A DNA stretch of 64,000 nt from Bacillota bacterium (GCA_023386955.1 JAEWIS010000055.1:180203-244202); one strand, 5' to 3'. Shown: positions 43,835 to 53,113, counted from the stretch's first letter. Made by a program: numbers and translations. The notes: generated by a model from the sequence alone, not told the origin.

Positions 43835-44413
43835 TTAAATGCCGCCTCCGAATTCAGGCTCAAGCTTTTTTCGCAGGAATTCCCGCCCCCGGTGGACCCG
43901 GGTTTTGACTGTAGTGACGGGCATACCCAGCACATCCCCGATTTCTTGAAGGGACATGTCGTGAAGATAACGCAGAATCACCACGGACTTATATTTTTCA
44001 GGAAGGGTTTCGATGGCGCCGCGGATCTGGTCCTGTGTTTCCGAAAGCACAACCTCCTCCTCGGGAGTGTCCTGGTCGCTCTTCAACAGCGAATACCAGT
44101 CTGTTCCGTCCCCCTCGGGCATCTCCGCGTCCAGCGAATAAGTCGGTTTGCGCTTACGCAGACGGTCGATGCAGAGATTGGTGCCAATCCGGTAGATCCA
44201 GGTGGAAAATTTCTGGTTCTCATCATAGCGGTCCAGATTCATGTAGACCCGCAGGAAAGTATCCTGCGTTACATCCTCCGCTTCCATGGAGTTGCTCAGC
44301 ATCCGGTAGCCGAGATGATAGATTTTGTCTTTATACATCTCCACCAGCTCTTCAAAAGCCTGTCTGTCCCCATTGCGCGCCAGCCTCACCAGCCGCGCCT
44401 CTACGTAGTTCAC
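43835..44413 (-). CDS. sigW: ECF sigma factor SigW
   Basis: 192 residues from GTG 44413 (GGAGGAG upstream). Region 2 is seen in RMLSNSMEAEDVTQDTFLRV and STWIYRIGTNLCIDRLRKR, and region 4 in LPEKYKSVVILRYLHDMSLQ with the helix-turn-helix EIGDVLGMPVTTVKTRVHRG. SigW directs genes for envelope stress, antimicrobial peptide resistance and membrane repair. rsiW follows 76 bp downstream. A SigW-type autoregulatory promoter (TGAAAC-CGTA) was not found; instead the upstream gap is mostly filled by a 161-bp palindrome, which may shift the promoter further upstream. Confidence 0.96.
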   Translation of the reverse strand: MNYVEARLVRLARNGDRQAFEELVEMYKDKIYHLGYRMLSNSMEAEDVTQDTFLRVYMNLDRYDENQKFSTWIYRIGTNLCIDRLRKRKPTYSLDAEMPEGDGTDWYSLLKSDQDTPEEEVVLSETQDQIRGAIETLPEKYKSVVILRYLHDMSLQEIGDVLGMPVTTVKTRVHRGREFLRKKLEPEFGGGI

Positions 44414-44457
44414 AAAAACTCCTCCACCCGGCTATACCCGAAATTCCTGTCTCCCGA

Positions 44458-44618
44458 GGGGCTGTCCTCAAACTCCGAGGGGCGCAGATTTTGCCGGATT
44501 TTCGTTCCAGGCAAGGCACTTTTGCGCAGGCGTACCGGGGGTACGTCAAGCAAAAGTAACGATGCAAGGGGCGAAAAGACGGTGAAAGCTGCCCTCAAGC
44601 GGGTTTGAAGACAGGCCC
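44458..44618. repeat. 161-bp imperfect palindrome upstream of sigW
   Basis: The two ends (44458-44504 and 44572-44618) are inverted copies with most positions matching, and the centre CGTACC-GGG-GGTACG at 44531-44545 lies exactly in the middle (44538). The inner arms also match (CAAAAGT elements). It fills the space between the stop of the EamA gene and the sigW ribosome site. Confidence 0.8.
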
Positions 44619-44621
44619 AGG

Positions 44622-45539
44622 TTATGACAAGGATTTCGCGCCGCCTTCTGTATGTTTAAGCTCGGACAGGGCAATCCCTGCCAGTATGAGCCCCATGCCC
44701 AGCCACTGTATGCCGGTAATACTTTCGCCCAAAAGCAAGTATGCTCCGATAAGTGCAACCGGCAGCTCCATGGCCCCCGCCATCGCCGCAAGCGATGCTC
44801 CCGTGCGGGGGATGCCAATGAGAAACGCCACTGTGGGAATCACCTGTCCCAGAAGGCCCAGACCCAGACCCCACACGATAAGGGAGCCTGTATCAGGGGC
44901 TCCGCCAACCAGGAAAACCGGCGGATAGAACAAATAGATCACGATAAGTCCGGCAGTCAGCATCCAGGCCGATTTCAAAAAAGGATGCTGGTCCGATTCC
45001 ACCCGTCCCGCCAGAAACAAGAACAGGCTGTAGGTGAAGCCCGAGGCCAGACCAAAAAGAATCCCGCTCACGCTGAACCGTGACAAATCCGCCGACAACA
45101 GGTTCACGGACAGGATGGTGCCGGCCATCACCACGGCAATTGCGCCGCCCTGGTAGCGGGTCGGCCACTTCCGTTCAGCAATACATTCCATTACGATGGT
45201 AATCCAAGTAAACTGAAATAGCAATACAATTGCCAAAGATGCGTCTAATTCCGACAATGTTCGATTATAAAAAATAGTAGTAAGGGACAAGCCGCTCATA
45301 CCGATGAGCGCCTGTTTGATCCACGGGCCGGTAAACGGGCTCTTACGTGCCGCCGGCGTCACCAGGACCAGCAGCCACATAATAAGCGCTCCCATGGTAA
45401 CCTGGGCCGAGGTGACATTTCCCTCGCTGATACCATCCGCAAAAGCCAGCTTAATCACCGGCGAAAGCAAACCATAGCTGGAGGCTCCGATCACAATACA
45501 GAGAATTGCCACCCATTTATACGAAAACATCGTTTTCAT
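44622..45539 (-). CDS. EamA/DMT family transporter
   Basis: 305 residues from ATG 45539; an in-frame ATG at 45560 has no ribosome site, while AAGGAG lies 12 bases before the chosen one. Ten hydrophobic helices in two EamA repeats are visible (AILCIVIGASSYGLLSPVIK; GILFGLASGFTYSLFLFLAG) with the usual SLSLTTIF-like and 'ELPVALIGAYLLLGE' segments (AMELPVALIGAYLLLGESIT). Probably exports a small metabolite; substrate unknown. It is not closely similar to the EamA protein at 33541 in sequence, so it is a separate subfamily. It is followed by the palindrome and then sigW. Confidence 0.9.
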   Translation of the reverse strand: MKTMFSYKWVAILCIVIGASSYGLLSPVIKLAFADGISEGNVTSAQVTMGALIMWLLVLVTPAARKSPFTGPWIKQALIGMSGLSLTTIFYNRTLSELDASLAIVLLFQFTWITIVMECIAERKWPTRYQGGAIAVVMAGTILSVNLLSADLSRFSVSGILFGLASGFTYSLFLFLAGRVESDQHPFLKSAWMLTAGLIVIYLFYPPVFLVGGAPDTGSLIVWGLGLGLLGQVIPTVAFLIGIPRTGASLAAMAGAMELPVALIGAYLLLGESITGIQWLGMGLILAGIALSELKHTEGGAKSLS

Positions 45540-45637
45540 GCGATTGACGTGCTCCTTCATATTAAATGTAACCTACGCTGCTCAGTAACAGAACTCATAA
45601 GCGCACAGCTGCCACCGAAACAGCCCTCTCCCGATTT

Positions 45638-45819
45638 TAACGGAACTCAGCGACTCTTAGCCCCCCAAAACCGCCGCTTCTCAATTTTAACGGAACTCAG
45701 AAGCTCTTAGAAGGCTAATATTGCCTGTAAATGACGCTTTTAGCGGTGTAAGAGTGCTGAGTTCCGTTACAGCTGGAAATCCCCATTTTTTACGTTCTAA
45801 GGTCCTCCTGGTTCCGTTA
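45638..45819. repeat. 50-bp-spaced arm element (E3)
   Basis: TAACGGAACTCAG occurs at 45638 and again at 45688 (50 bp apart); the inverted GTTCCGTTA ends at 45769 and 45819 (50 bp apart). Each arm continues to CTCTTA. Total 182 bp. Same architecture as E1 (49195) and E2 (63271). Confidence 0.8.
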
Positions 45820-45868
45820 CGAAACCAAATCCTCTGCCTTCGCTCCCACGCCGTTCCCCGCCTTCAGA

Positions 45869-45915
45869 CAAAAAACCGGGGCCCTATAAGGTATATGATC
45901 CTTAAGGTCCCCGAT
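45869..45915 (-). terminator. Terminator of ppc
   Basis: A CCGGGG/CCCCG stem with further TAAGG/CCTTA pairing, then GGTTTTTT on the minus strand, 39 bp beyond the ppc stop. Confidence 0.8.
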
Positions 45916-45953
45916 TTACAACTTCCTATTAGTTATGACACTCGTTTATGGCA

Positions 45954-48743
45954 TCAGCCCGTATTCCGCAGCCCTGCAGCAATGCCGTTGATGGTCAGCA
46001 GCACCTCTCGGATCAGCCGCTCGTCATCTGCGCCGCGTTCCCGGCAATCCCGGAGCTCCGTCAGAAGCAGCACCTGCATATAGCTCATGGGATCCACATA
46101 CGGATTGCGGAGCTTGATGGACTCTTGGAGAATCGGCACATTATCGAGAATTTCCTTCTGGCCGGTAATCATCAGAATCAGCTCGGAGGTCAGCTTGAAC
46201 TCGTCGCTGATCTCCTGAAAGATCCGGTCGGCAATCGACCGGTCCTTCACCATCTTGCCGTACTCCCGGGCGATGTTCAAATCCGCCTTGGCCAAGGCCA
46301 TCTGAAGGTTGTCGATAGCGGTCCGGAAGAAGGACCACTTGGCATACATTTTCTGCAGCTGCTTCATGTTCTCGGCCTTGCCCTTGTAGTAGCTGTTCAG
46401 GCCGCTGCCCGCCGCATACCATGCAGGGAACAGGTAACGGCTTTGGGTCCAGGCGAACACCCAGGGAATCGCCCGCAGGTCCTCGAACCGGTCGCTGTTT
46501 TTGCGCTTCGACGGGCGGGAGCCGATATTCAGCTCGCCCACCTCGGGCAGGGGCGTGGACTCCCGGAAGAACGCCATGAAGTCCGGATCCCCGAAGACCA
46601 GCTCCTGATACTTCTTCAGGGAGGCATCGGAAATTTGCTTCATAATCGTTTCGTACTTGTATTCGTGAATGTCGCTTTGGGGGTGGCGGGACATCACTGC
46701 AGCCGTCAAAAGCGCCCAGGTGGCCTGCTCCAGGCTCCGGTAGGCAATCCCCTTCATGGAGTACCGCTGGGAGAGCACCTCGCCCTGCTCGGTAATCTTA
46801 ATGCCTCCTCCGATGGTTTCGGGAGGCTGGGCCAGAATGCTGCGGTTGAGCGGCATACCGCCGCGTCCCAAGGCTCCGCCCCGGCCATGGAAAAACTTCA
46901 GCTTCACAGAGAAGGCACGGGCCATCTCGGTCAGATCCTTCAAGGCCAAACGAAGCTCCCAGTTGGCTGTGAGAGCGCCGCCGTCCTTGTTGCTGTCGGA
47001 GTAACCCAGCATAATCTCCTGCTGGTTGTTGGTGCTGGCTACCGCATCGCGGTAAGCGGGAATGGCAAACAATGTAGCCATAATGGACGGTGCGTCGTGC
47101 AGATCGTCGATGGTTTCGAACAGGGGCACCGGCTGCAGGGTACAAATCAGATTGCCTTCCTTATCCCTGCGGTACAGACCAACCTCCTTGCTGAATACCA
47201 TCACCTCCAGCAGGTCGCTGGCGCTTTGGGTCATGCTGATCAGGTAACTCTTGATGCAATTGACGCCAAATTCCTTCTGGGCCGCCTGGACGGTACGATA
47301 TACATTCAGGCACTCCGTAGTGGATTCGGAATATTCGAAGTAAGGGGAGGTAACAGGGCGCGGGTCGTTCAGCACCTCTGTCAGGAGGGTGACCTTCTCG
47401 TCCTCGGGCAAATCCCCGTAATGATCGGTTAATCCGATGATTCTGAAAATTTCGGAGATGGCATTCTCATGCTCCTTGCTGTGCTGGCGGATGTCCAGCG
47501 TGCTCATATGGAAGCCGAACAGCTCCACCTGCCGGATGAGCTTGCGGATGAACCGGTCGGCAATCTGTCCCGCATAATGGCTGCGCAGGCTGCGGTCCAC
47601 GATCCGCAGGTCGCTGATGAATTCATCGGGAGACCAATAACGGGCGGAAGGGTTATGAAAATGGGGGTTCCCCGTGTTCTGCACCTTTTCCAGCATGTAG
47701 GTCAGCTTGACCCGGTAAGGCTCCTTCTCGTTTCTCCAGGCATCCTCAATGTCCAGATCCATACAATCCCGCTCGTCCTCGATGGACTTCAAAAGCTCAT
47801 CGGTCACCTGGACAATGCTGGTGCTGAAGCTCATATAGTTCAGGGCTTCCCGAAGGGACTCCTCATACTTCTGAAGGGCCAGCCCCCTGTGCATGCCCAG
47901 AGCCTCGAAGGTCACATTGGAGGTAACCGAAGGATTGCCGTCCCGGTCACCGCCGATCCAGGAGCCGAACCGGAGGAAGGTCGGAACATGCCAGGATTGG
48001 TCGGGATAATATTTCTCCAAACACCGTTCCAATTCCGCATATACCTCCGGCAGCACGTCACAGAGAGTTTCGTCAAAATAATACAGGCCATTGCGCACTT
48101 CGTCGAGTACCGTAGGCTTCCGGTCGCGGAGCTCATCGGTTTGCCACAGCGCCAGAATCTCTCCGTGGAGACAGCTGCGCAGCTGCTCCCGTTCCCGGTA
48201 GGTGAGCATCGGATTATCCAGCTCCATCATCTGGTCGGCAATCCGGTGGTGGATGTCCAGCACAGCCTTGCGGGTCGCTTCCGTGGGATGCGCCGTCATC
48301 ACCAGCTCAAGGGAGATGCCCTCGAGAATATCCTGAATCTCCTCCGCGGTAATATCCCGAATCTGCAGCTCCTTGATGATGCTCTCAATGGAGCCGGGCT
48401 GGATGGTTTCTCCGGCAGTGCGGTCATAGTCGCGCTTCCGGCGGATGCGGTGGTTCTGCTCGGCAATGTTCACCAGCTGGAAATATATGGCGAACGCCCG
48501 GATTACCTGATGCCGGATCACTGGGCTTAAGCTGTGAATCGTCGACATGTACTCCTTATAAATATCCGAGTCAGAAGCAAGCCGCATGGATTTGCTCATT
48601 TCCCTGATTTTCTCCACTACATTCAACAATTCCTCGCCGCCTTGGCCTACCAATACCTCACCCAGTATATTCGCCAGAAAGCGGATGTCCCGCCGCAGCA
48701 GATTATTGCTGGTTCCCTTGGCAGCCAATATGTATTCCGACAT
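45954..48743 (-). CDS. ppc: Phosphoenolpyruvate carboxylase
   Basis: 929 residues from ATG 48743 (an in-frame GTG 9 bp upstream is possible). Conserved motifs are in place: VMTAHPTEATRK with catalytic H152, SWIGGDRDGNP, MLGYSDSNKDGG, FFHGRGGALGRGG, QGEVLSQRYSMKGIAYRSLE and the C-terminal RNTG. The enzyme adds bicarbonate to phosphoenolpyruvate to give oxaloacetate, replenishing the TCA cycle. The usual length of bacterial PEPC is about 880-930. It is a single-gene unit with its own terminator. No sign of truncation. Confidence 0.97.
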   Translation of the reverse strand: MSEYILAAKGTSNNLLRRDIRFLANILGEVLVGQGGEELLNVVEKIREMSKSMRLASDSDIYKEYMSTIHSLSPVIRHQVIRAFAIYFQLVNIAEQNHRIRRKRDYDRTAGETIQPGSIESIIKELQIRDITAEEIQDILEGISLELVMTAHPTEATRKAVLDIHHRIADQMMELDNPMLTYREREQLRSCLHGEILALWQTDELRDRKPTVLDEVRNGLYYFDETLCDVLPEVYAELERCLEKYYPDQSWHVPTFLRFGSWIGGDRDGNPSVTSNVTFEALGMHRGLALQKYEESLREALNYMSFSTSIVQVTDELLKSIEDERDCMDLDIEDAWRNEKEPYRVKLTYMLEKVQNTGNPHFHNPSARYWSPDEFISDLRIVDRSLRSHYAGQIADRFIRKLIRQVELFGFHMSTLDIRQHSKEHENAISEIFRIIGLTDHYGDLPEDEKVTLLTEVLNDPRPVTSPYFEYSESTTECLNVYRTVQAAQKEFGVNCIKSYLISMTQSASDLLEVMVFSKEVGLYRRDKEGNLICTLQPVPLFETIDDLHDAPSIMATLFAIPAYRDAVASTNNQQEIMLGYSDSNKDGGALTANWELRLALKDLTEMARAFSVKLKFFHGRGGALGRGGMPLNRSILAQPPETIGGGIKITEQGEVLSQRYSMKGIAYRSLEQATWALLTAAVMSRHPQSDIHEYKYETIMKQISDASLKKYQELVFGDPDFMAFFRESTPLPEVGELNIGSRPSKRKNSDRFEDLRAIPWVFAWTQSRYLFPAWYAAGSGLNSYYKGKAENMKQLQKMYAKWSFFRTAIDNLQMALAKADLNIAREYGKMVKDRSIADRIFQEISDEFKLTSELILMITGQKEILDNVPILQESIKLRNPYVDPMSYMQVLLLTELRDCRERGADDERLIREVLLTINGIAAGLRNTG

Positions 48744-49194
48744 GCTCCTCACCCCGTTAGCCTAAATGGTTCTGCGCCGTTCCGCATTAATCAGTCTTTA
48801 TCAGACTCAAAACTTAGATTAGTTTATTTTATCACAGCTGATCCGAATAAATATAGAGGGAATACGATAAAAAATTCGGATCTTTCAAACAAATCACCAA
48901 TCCCGCCGCCTGCAAAAATTGCTTTTCATACAAAAATAGCATGCGCGATTCCGTCTGTCAAAATGATTTTTGTTTTTTCGGGATGGAAATTTGTCCCCTG
49001 GTAGTAGTCATATCCAATTGGGGGGGCATGGCGGCCGCAGGCTGCTCCTCCTCATATCGACTTTTCTGGGGTTCACTCGTATGGTTGACCGAGGTCCGAC
49101 CCTCCCAACTCTGCGGCCGGGGTTTATACGAAAGTGCCGCGTCTGCCCGGTATTTTCGTTGATGGTGATGGTCCCGCTGGACCATAGGTGATTC

Positions 49195-49377
49195 TAACGG
49201 ACCGACGATCCCTTATTTGGGCAAAATCCTTCTTTCCCTGGCTTTTGCGGACAGAGGGGACGCTATGTGCATTGGTAAACCTTGATTGAGTCCACATTTA
49301 GAAGAATAACGGCCTCCCGGTCCGCGAAAATGAAAACCCGCCACGTTTACGCCCATTAGCGTCCTCTCTGTCCGTTA
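49195..49377. repeat. 50-bp-spaced arm element (E1), 183 bp
   Basis: Outer ends TAACGGACC (49195) and TGTCCGTTA (to 49377). Inner CGGAC at 49248 is exactly 50 bp after the outer one (49198), and inner GTCCG at 49320 exactly 50 bp before the outer one (49370). Length and spacing equal those of E2. Confidence 0.85.
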
Positions 49378-49407
49378 GCATACCCTTCAGGAGGACATCG
49401 CCAGCGC

Positions 49408-49449
49408 AAAAAAAGAGAACCATTCTCCATCAGCGGAAAACGGCTCTCT
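49408..49449 (-). terminator. Terminator of the siderophore uptake operon
   Basis: AGAGAACC (49413-49420) pairs with GGCTCTCT (49442-49449), extended by ATTCTCC/GGAAAAC with mismatches, followed by seven Ts on the minus strand. Confidence 0.85.
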
Positions 49450-49520
49450 TCTCGTTCTTGTTTTCGTTTCTGCATATCACCATACACTCGATTTCCCCGC
49501 CGAACCGGCGTGAGAACCCC

Positions 49521-50384
49521 TTATCGGCCCCGTCCGGCTGCCGCCAGCAGCTCACTTCGGACCGCAGCCTGCTCCGGCATTGGCTCCGCGGCTTCCTCCC
49601 GCGCCAGCTCAAACGGCAGGCACAGGGGAACTCCCGTCCGCGGGTCGGAGATAATGTCCGCTTCAATACCGAAGACCAGACGCAGCACATCCCGGGTCAT
49701 GACTTCCGTGGGTGTACCCTGGCTGACCACCTTGCCGGACTTGATGGCCACCATATGGCCCGCATACCGGGTGGCATGATTCAGGTCGTGAACCACCATC
49801 ACGATGGTTCTGCCCTCCTCCTGATTCAGCTTCTGCAGAAGCTTCAGCACCTCCAGCTGATGCCCCATGTCCAGGAACGTGGTGGGCTCATCCAGGAACA
49901 GAATGTCCGTCTGCTGCGCCAGAGCCATGGCAATCCAAGCCCGCTGCCGCTGGCCCCCGGAGAGCTGGTCTACCGGCCGGTCGAAAAAATCCTCCATCCC
50001 GGTCACCTGAATGGCCCAGCGGATAATATCCCGGTCCTCCCGGGTTTGAGTACCGAAGCCCTTCTGGTGGGGGAAACGCCCATAACCCACCAGCTCACCC
50101 ACCGTCAAACCGTCCGGAGCTACCGGATTCTGCGGCAGGATCGCCAATTGCTTAGCCACATCCTTGGTGGACTGCTGGTGGATCGCCTTGCTGTCCAGGA
50201 ATACACTGCCCTTGCGGGGCTTCAATATCCGGGACATGGTCTTCAGGATAGTAGACTTTCCCGAGCCGTTGGCTCCTACCAGGGCAGTGATCTTGCCGGA
50301 GGGAATGGAGAGGTTCAGATCCTCCACGATCAAGCGGCTTTCATAGGCAATATCCAGTTGCTGGGTAAACAAACGATCCTTCAT
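49521..50384 (-). CDS. Iron-siderophore ABC transporter ATPase (FecE/FhuC/YusV type)
   Basis: 287 residues from ATG 50384. Walker A is GANGSGKST (37-45), the signature [20 protein letters not shown], Walker [14 protein letters not shown], and [15 protein letters not shown] the H-loop; all match the FecE/FhuC/YusV subgroup (Q-loop [10 protein letters not shown]). It powers siderophore import. The start overlaps the upstream esterase gene by 4 bp. It is the only ATPase gene among four permease genes here, so one ATPase probably serves both permease pairs, as YusV/FhuC do in B. subtilis and Staphylococcus. A C-terminal tail of about 25 residues rich in Ala/Glu is unusual but not disruptive. Confidence 0.95.
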   Translation of the reverse strand: MKDRLFTQQLDIAYESRLIVEDLNLSIPSGKITALVGANGSGKSTILKTMSRILKPRKGSVFLDSKAIHQQSTKDVAKQLAILPQNPVAPDGLTVGELVGYGRFPHQKGFGTQTREDRDIIRWAIQVTGMEDFFDRPVDQLSGGQRQRAWIAMALAQQTDILFLDEPTTFLDMGHQLEVLKLLQKLNQEEGRTIVMVVHDLNHATRYAGHMVAIKSGKVVSQGTPTEVMTRDVLRLVFGIEADIISDPRTGVPLCLPFELAREEAAEPMPEQAAVRSELLAAAGRGR

Positions 50385-51274
50385 ATAATGCGTCCCCTTT
50401 CGTCATGGGATGTGGATAAAACGACCCGGATGCCTTTGGCAATCAACGCGGGTATCACCGAAACATGACCGTCTCCTTCAAACCTGCCGAATGTGGTCGC
50501 AAGCCCCGCAGGAGGCCTGGAGATCAGCCGCTCCGCCATCTCCTCCGCGTTCTCCCACATCCGGCTCCGATGCCCCTTCTCCAGCTCTCCGATACCGATC
50601 AACAACTGAATGGGAGGCACAGAACCCTCACCGCCCGCCGCTCTCTCCTCCGCCTGCTGCCGGAAAACCTCCTCTTCCTGAAGCAGCACCCGGTCCGCCC
50701 ACCAGATGGAGGGGCTGCCGGCTACATAAGCGGCGAATGCTCCCCTCCGGGTGAACAGCGCGTGCAGCGCCAGGAAACCGCCCAGGGAATGCCCGAACAG
50801 CGACTGCCTGCGGGTATTCACGGGATAACGGCTGGCTACTAAGGGTTGCAAACCGCCGGTGATGAAGTCCAAAAATGGATCCGCACCGCCGATCTCCGGC
50901 CACGGGGAGCCGTCTCCCCGGTTGGGCAGCATAGCCTCCTCCGCTGGTGTGGTGTAGTCCAGAAACCGCTCCTTGGAGGCCTCCATTCCTGCAGGATAAC
51001 CGATGCCGATGAGGATGGCCGGATCATAGCCGTGGGGCTTGCGGGTCATCAGGCGCAGTGTCTCCACAGCCATTGCGAAGCAGGAGTCCGCGTCCAGGAG
51101 ATAGATAATGGGGTAACCCTCCGGCGGAGCCTCGCCAGAGGGTACAGCCGCCATGATCCGGTAAGAGCGGCCGGATTCCGGCCACTGCATCGTCCAGGCC
51201 TCTGTGCCGGGCACCAGGACAGGGCCGGATTCCTCTGTAACGGACACAGCAAGTCTATGATCGGTTTGCTCCAT
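50381..51274 (-). CDS. Alpha/beta hydrolase, siderophore esterase-like (BesA/IroE group)
   Basis: 297 residues from ATG 51274 (GGAGG 8 bases upstream). The esterase D-like fold shows [41 protein letters not shown], the nucleophile S163 in FGHSLGG and [13 protein letters not shown] with the catalytic histidine. This arrangement is typical of ferri-siderophore esterases BesA and IroE, which cleave cyclic trilactone siderophores after uptake. It has no signal peptide, so it acts in the cytoplasm. It is about half identical in its core motifs to the esterase at 55270, so the two are paralogues. The 5' end overlaps the upstream gene by 1 bp. Confidence 0.88.
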   Translation of the reverse strand: MEQTDHRLAVSVTEESGPVLVPGTEAWTMQWPESGRSYRIMAAVPSGEAPPEGYPIIYLLDADSCFAMAVETLRLMTRKPHGYDPAILIGIGYPAGMEASKERFLDYTTPAEEAMLPNRGDGSPWPEIGGADPFLDFITGGLQPLVASRYPVNTRRQSLFGHSLGGFLALHALFTRRGAFAAYVAGSPSIWWADRVLLQEEEVFRQQAEERAAGGEGSVPPIQLLIGIGELEKGHRSRMWENAEEMAERLISRPPAGLATTFGRFEGDGHVSVIPALIAKGIRVVLSTSHDERGRII

Positions 51275-52071
51275 CACTCAAGCCTCCTTCCTGGCGCAGA
51301 AACCTTATCTGCCGTCTCCGTTGGCTGCCCGAACAACCATTCCACTGCCTCCGGGAAACGCCGCACAAAGCTGGATTGCTCATGAAACGCGCCTTCCTCC
51401 ATATCCAGGCGGAGCCGGTCGGGTCCCAGCCCGCTGCCGGCCAGCAGCTCGAAGGCTGCCCGGTTCAGGGCAGGCATGTCCTTCTGGACCGTTTCCTTGC
51501 CTTCCCCCTCCCGGGTCCCCACGGACATGTACAGCCGCTGGTCCCGCCTTGCAGCCGCCGGGGCATCCTGCCGGATGAAGTCCATCATCCCCCGGTACCA
51601 CAGCGAGGCGGACAGCAGCCCTATCCTGCCGAACACATCCGGCCGGACCGCCCCGGCATAATAGGACAGCAGCCCGCCCAATGAGGCTCCGAGGATGCCG
51701 GTCATTTCCCGGCGTCCGTCGGCGTAGTAGTTGGTTTGGAGATACGGCAGCAGGCGCTCGGTCAGAAAGCTTATATACGCCGGGCCTTCCCCGCCGAAAT
51801 CCGGCCGCTCCGGCACCAGCGCAGGTGCAGGCCAGGGGGTGTATTCGTCCAGCCGGTTCACCGGCTTCACACCCGCGATAATCATCTCCGGCAGCCTCCC
51901 TTGGGCGAAGCTGCACTCCAATAACTCCGTATTGGAGGCAAAGAGAGAATCCCCGTCCTGGACCAGAAGCAGGGGGAAGGTCAGGCTGCAGGCCCCGCAG
52001 GAGGGGGGAATGTAGAGGGTGACCTCCCGGTTGTCCAACTGGTCCTTAATCAGGCTGCCTTTCATAAGCAT
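51274..52071 (-). CDS. Alpha/beta hydrolase, enterochelin esterase-like
   Basis: 265 residues from ATG 52071 (GGAGG 10 bases upstream; a TTG at 52080 is also in frame). The core resembles Fes/esterase D proteins: VTLYIPPSCGACSLTFPLLL, VQDGDSLFA, PEMIIAGVKPVNRLDEYTPW, nucleophile S130 in GILGASLGG and the C-terminal EEGAFHEQSSFVRRFPEAVE. It differs from the other two esterases here and may act on a different linkage or on the free ligand. No signal peptide. It overlaps the next gene by 1 bp and is separated from the permease gene by 16 bp, so it is part of the same operon. Confidence 0.85.
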   Translation of the reverse strand: MLMKGSLIKDQLDNREVTLYIPPSCGACSLTFPLLLVQDGDSLFASNTELLECSFAQGRLPEMIIAGVKPVNRLDEYTPWPAPALVPERPDFGGEGPAYISFLTERLLPYLQTNYYADGRREMTGILGASLGGLLSYYAGAVRPDVFGRIGLLSASLWYRGMMDFIRQDAPAAARRDQRLYMSVGTREGEGKETVQKDMPALNRAAFELLAGSGLGPDRLRLDMEEGAFHEQSSFVRRFPEAVEWLFGQPTETADKVSAPGRRLE

Positions 52072-52087
52072 GCGGTTCAAGCCTCCT

Positions 52088-53113
52088 CTAAGCAGGGCGT
52101 TTCATAAGCAGGGTGACAAAATAAGGGACGCCGATAATGGCGATAACAATGCCAACGGGAACCTCGGCAGGGGCGACCACATTTTTGCCGATGTAATCCG
52201 CCAGGATCACCAGCAGCATGCCCATAATGGTGCAAACGGGCAGCATATGGCGGTGGTGCAGGCCCACCAGCCGTCTGGCAATATGAGGGGCCAGCAGGCC
52301 AACAAAGCCGATGCCTCCCGAGATGGACACACAGGCGCTGACCATGCCGATGCTGGCCAAGAGCAGGAGAGACTTCTCCCGCTCCGTACGAACGCCCAGA
52401 CTGATGGCGCTGCTTTCGTGCAGCTGGAACAGATCCAGAACATAGGACTTCCGGTAAATCACCGGCAGCAGGATAATGAGCCAAGGGGCAATGGATACGA
52501 CAAACTTCCAGTTGGCGCTCCAGATGCTCCCGGACAGCCAGACGGTGGCCATTTCAAAATCGGAAGCGTTCATTTTCAACGACAGAAACAGGGTCCACGC
52601 CCCAAAGCCGGAGCTGATGGCGATTCCCGTCAGCAGCAGACGCTGAGGGTCCAGCCGCCCGGACTTCCAGGCAAACAGGTAAATCAGGCCAGCGGCGGCA
52701 ATCCCCCCCGCCAGGCCAAAGAAGGGCATGGCCAGAATAGCGGACCACCCGGTGGTGCGGATCTGGCCCTGGTAGAAGAACATGAAGGTGACAATGGCAG
52801 CTCCGGCTCCTGCGTTGATGCCAAGAATGCCCGGGTCTGCCAAGCCGTTGCGGCTGACTCCTTGAATGACCGCGCCCGCTGCAGCCAGACCGGCGCCCAC
52901 CAATGCCCCCAGCACAATGCGGGGCAGGCGGAAGTCAAAAATCACCAGATCCCGCTGCGGGGTTGTCTCCAGGCGGAAGAGGGTATTCACAACCTCCCGC
53001 ACGCTCAGATCAAACTCCCCGCTGGTGAGGCTGAGGTACGCCACGATCACGGACAACACCAGCCCCGTCACAATCACAACGGCTAACCGCAAAGGTGTGG
53101 TTCTAGGCTGCAC
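52088..53113 (-). CDS. Iron-siderophore ABC transporter permease (FecCD family)
   Basis: 341 residues from GTG 53113 (GGGGAGG upstream). About ten hydrophobic helices are visible and the family signatures FRLPRIVLGALVGAGLAAAG, RNGLADPGILGINAGAG and GGIGFVGLLAPHIARRLVG are in place. In FecCD permeases the APHIAR segment contacts the ATPase. It overlaps the previous permease gene by 11 bp, and the two form the transmembrane heterodimer for the binding protein encoded at 54119. The same overlap pattern is seen in feuB/feuC-type operons. Confidence 0.95.
   Translation of the reverse strand: MQPRTTPLRLAVVIVTGLVLSVIVAYLSLTSGEFDLSVREVVNTLFRLETTPQRDLVIFDFRLPRIVLGALVGAGLAAAGAVIQGVSRNGLADPGILGINAGAGAAIVTFMFFYQGQIRTTGWSAILAMPFFGLAGGIAAAGLIYLFAWKSGRLDPQRLLLTGIAISSGFGAWTLFLSLKMNASDFEMATVWLSGSIWSANWKFVVSIAPWLIILLPVIYRKSYVLDLFQLHESSAISLGVRTEREKSLLLLASIGMVSACVSISGGIGFVGLLAPHIARRLVGLHHRHMLPVCTIMGMLLVILADYIGKNVVAPAEVPVGIVIAIIGVPYFVTLLMKRPA

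Larger units (their letters stand above)
45540..45953. other. Gap holding a 182-bp arm element and the ppc terminator
   Basis: The 182-bp arm element (45638-45819) takes up nearly half of it, and the ppc terminator lies at 45869-45915. The rest shows no coding signal. Confidence 0.7.
48744..49520. other. 777-bp gap: ppc promoter region, arm element E1 and terminator
   Basis: Contains arm element E1 (49195-49377) and the terminator of the siderophore ATPase (49408-49449). A small palindrome ATGGTCC-CGCT-GGACCAT lies near 49168-49185. Open frames in the gap lack ribosome sites and protein-like composition, so none is called. Confidence 0.65.

Noticed and set aside
44414..44621. SigW-type autoregulatory promoter (TGAAAC-CGTA)
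   Set aside because: No matching pair at proper spacing was found in this gap.
45948..47432. 494-codon frame opposite ppc
   Set aside because: Antisense to ppc, no ribosome site and no domain.
48958..49185. 75-codon minus-strand frame in the gap after ppc
   Set aside because: Histidine/arginine/glutamine-rich composition without a ribosome site; probably not translated.
49521..50384. Possible NifH-like partner for the nitrogenase-like pair
   Set aside because: The ATPase has the ABC signature LSGGQ and the siderophore ATPase pattern, so it is not a NifH/BchL homologue. No other candidate is in the window.
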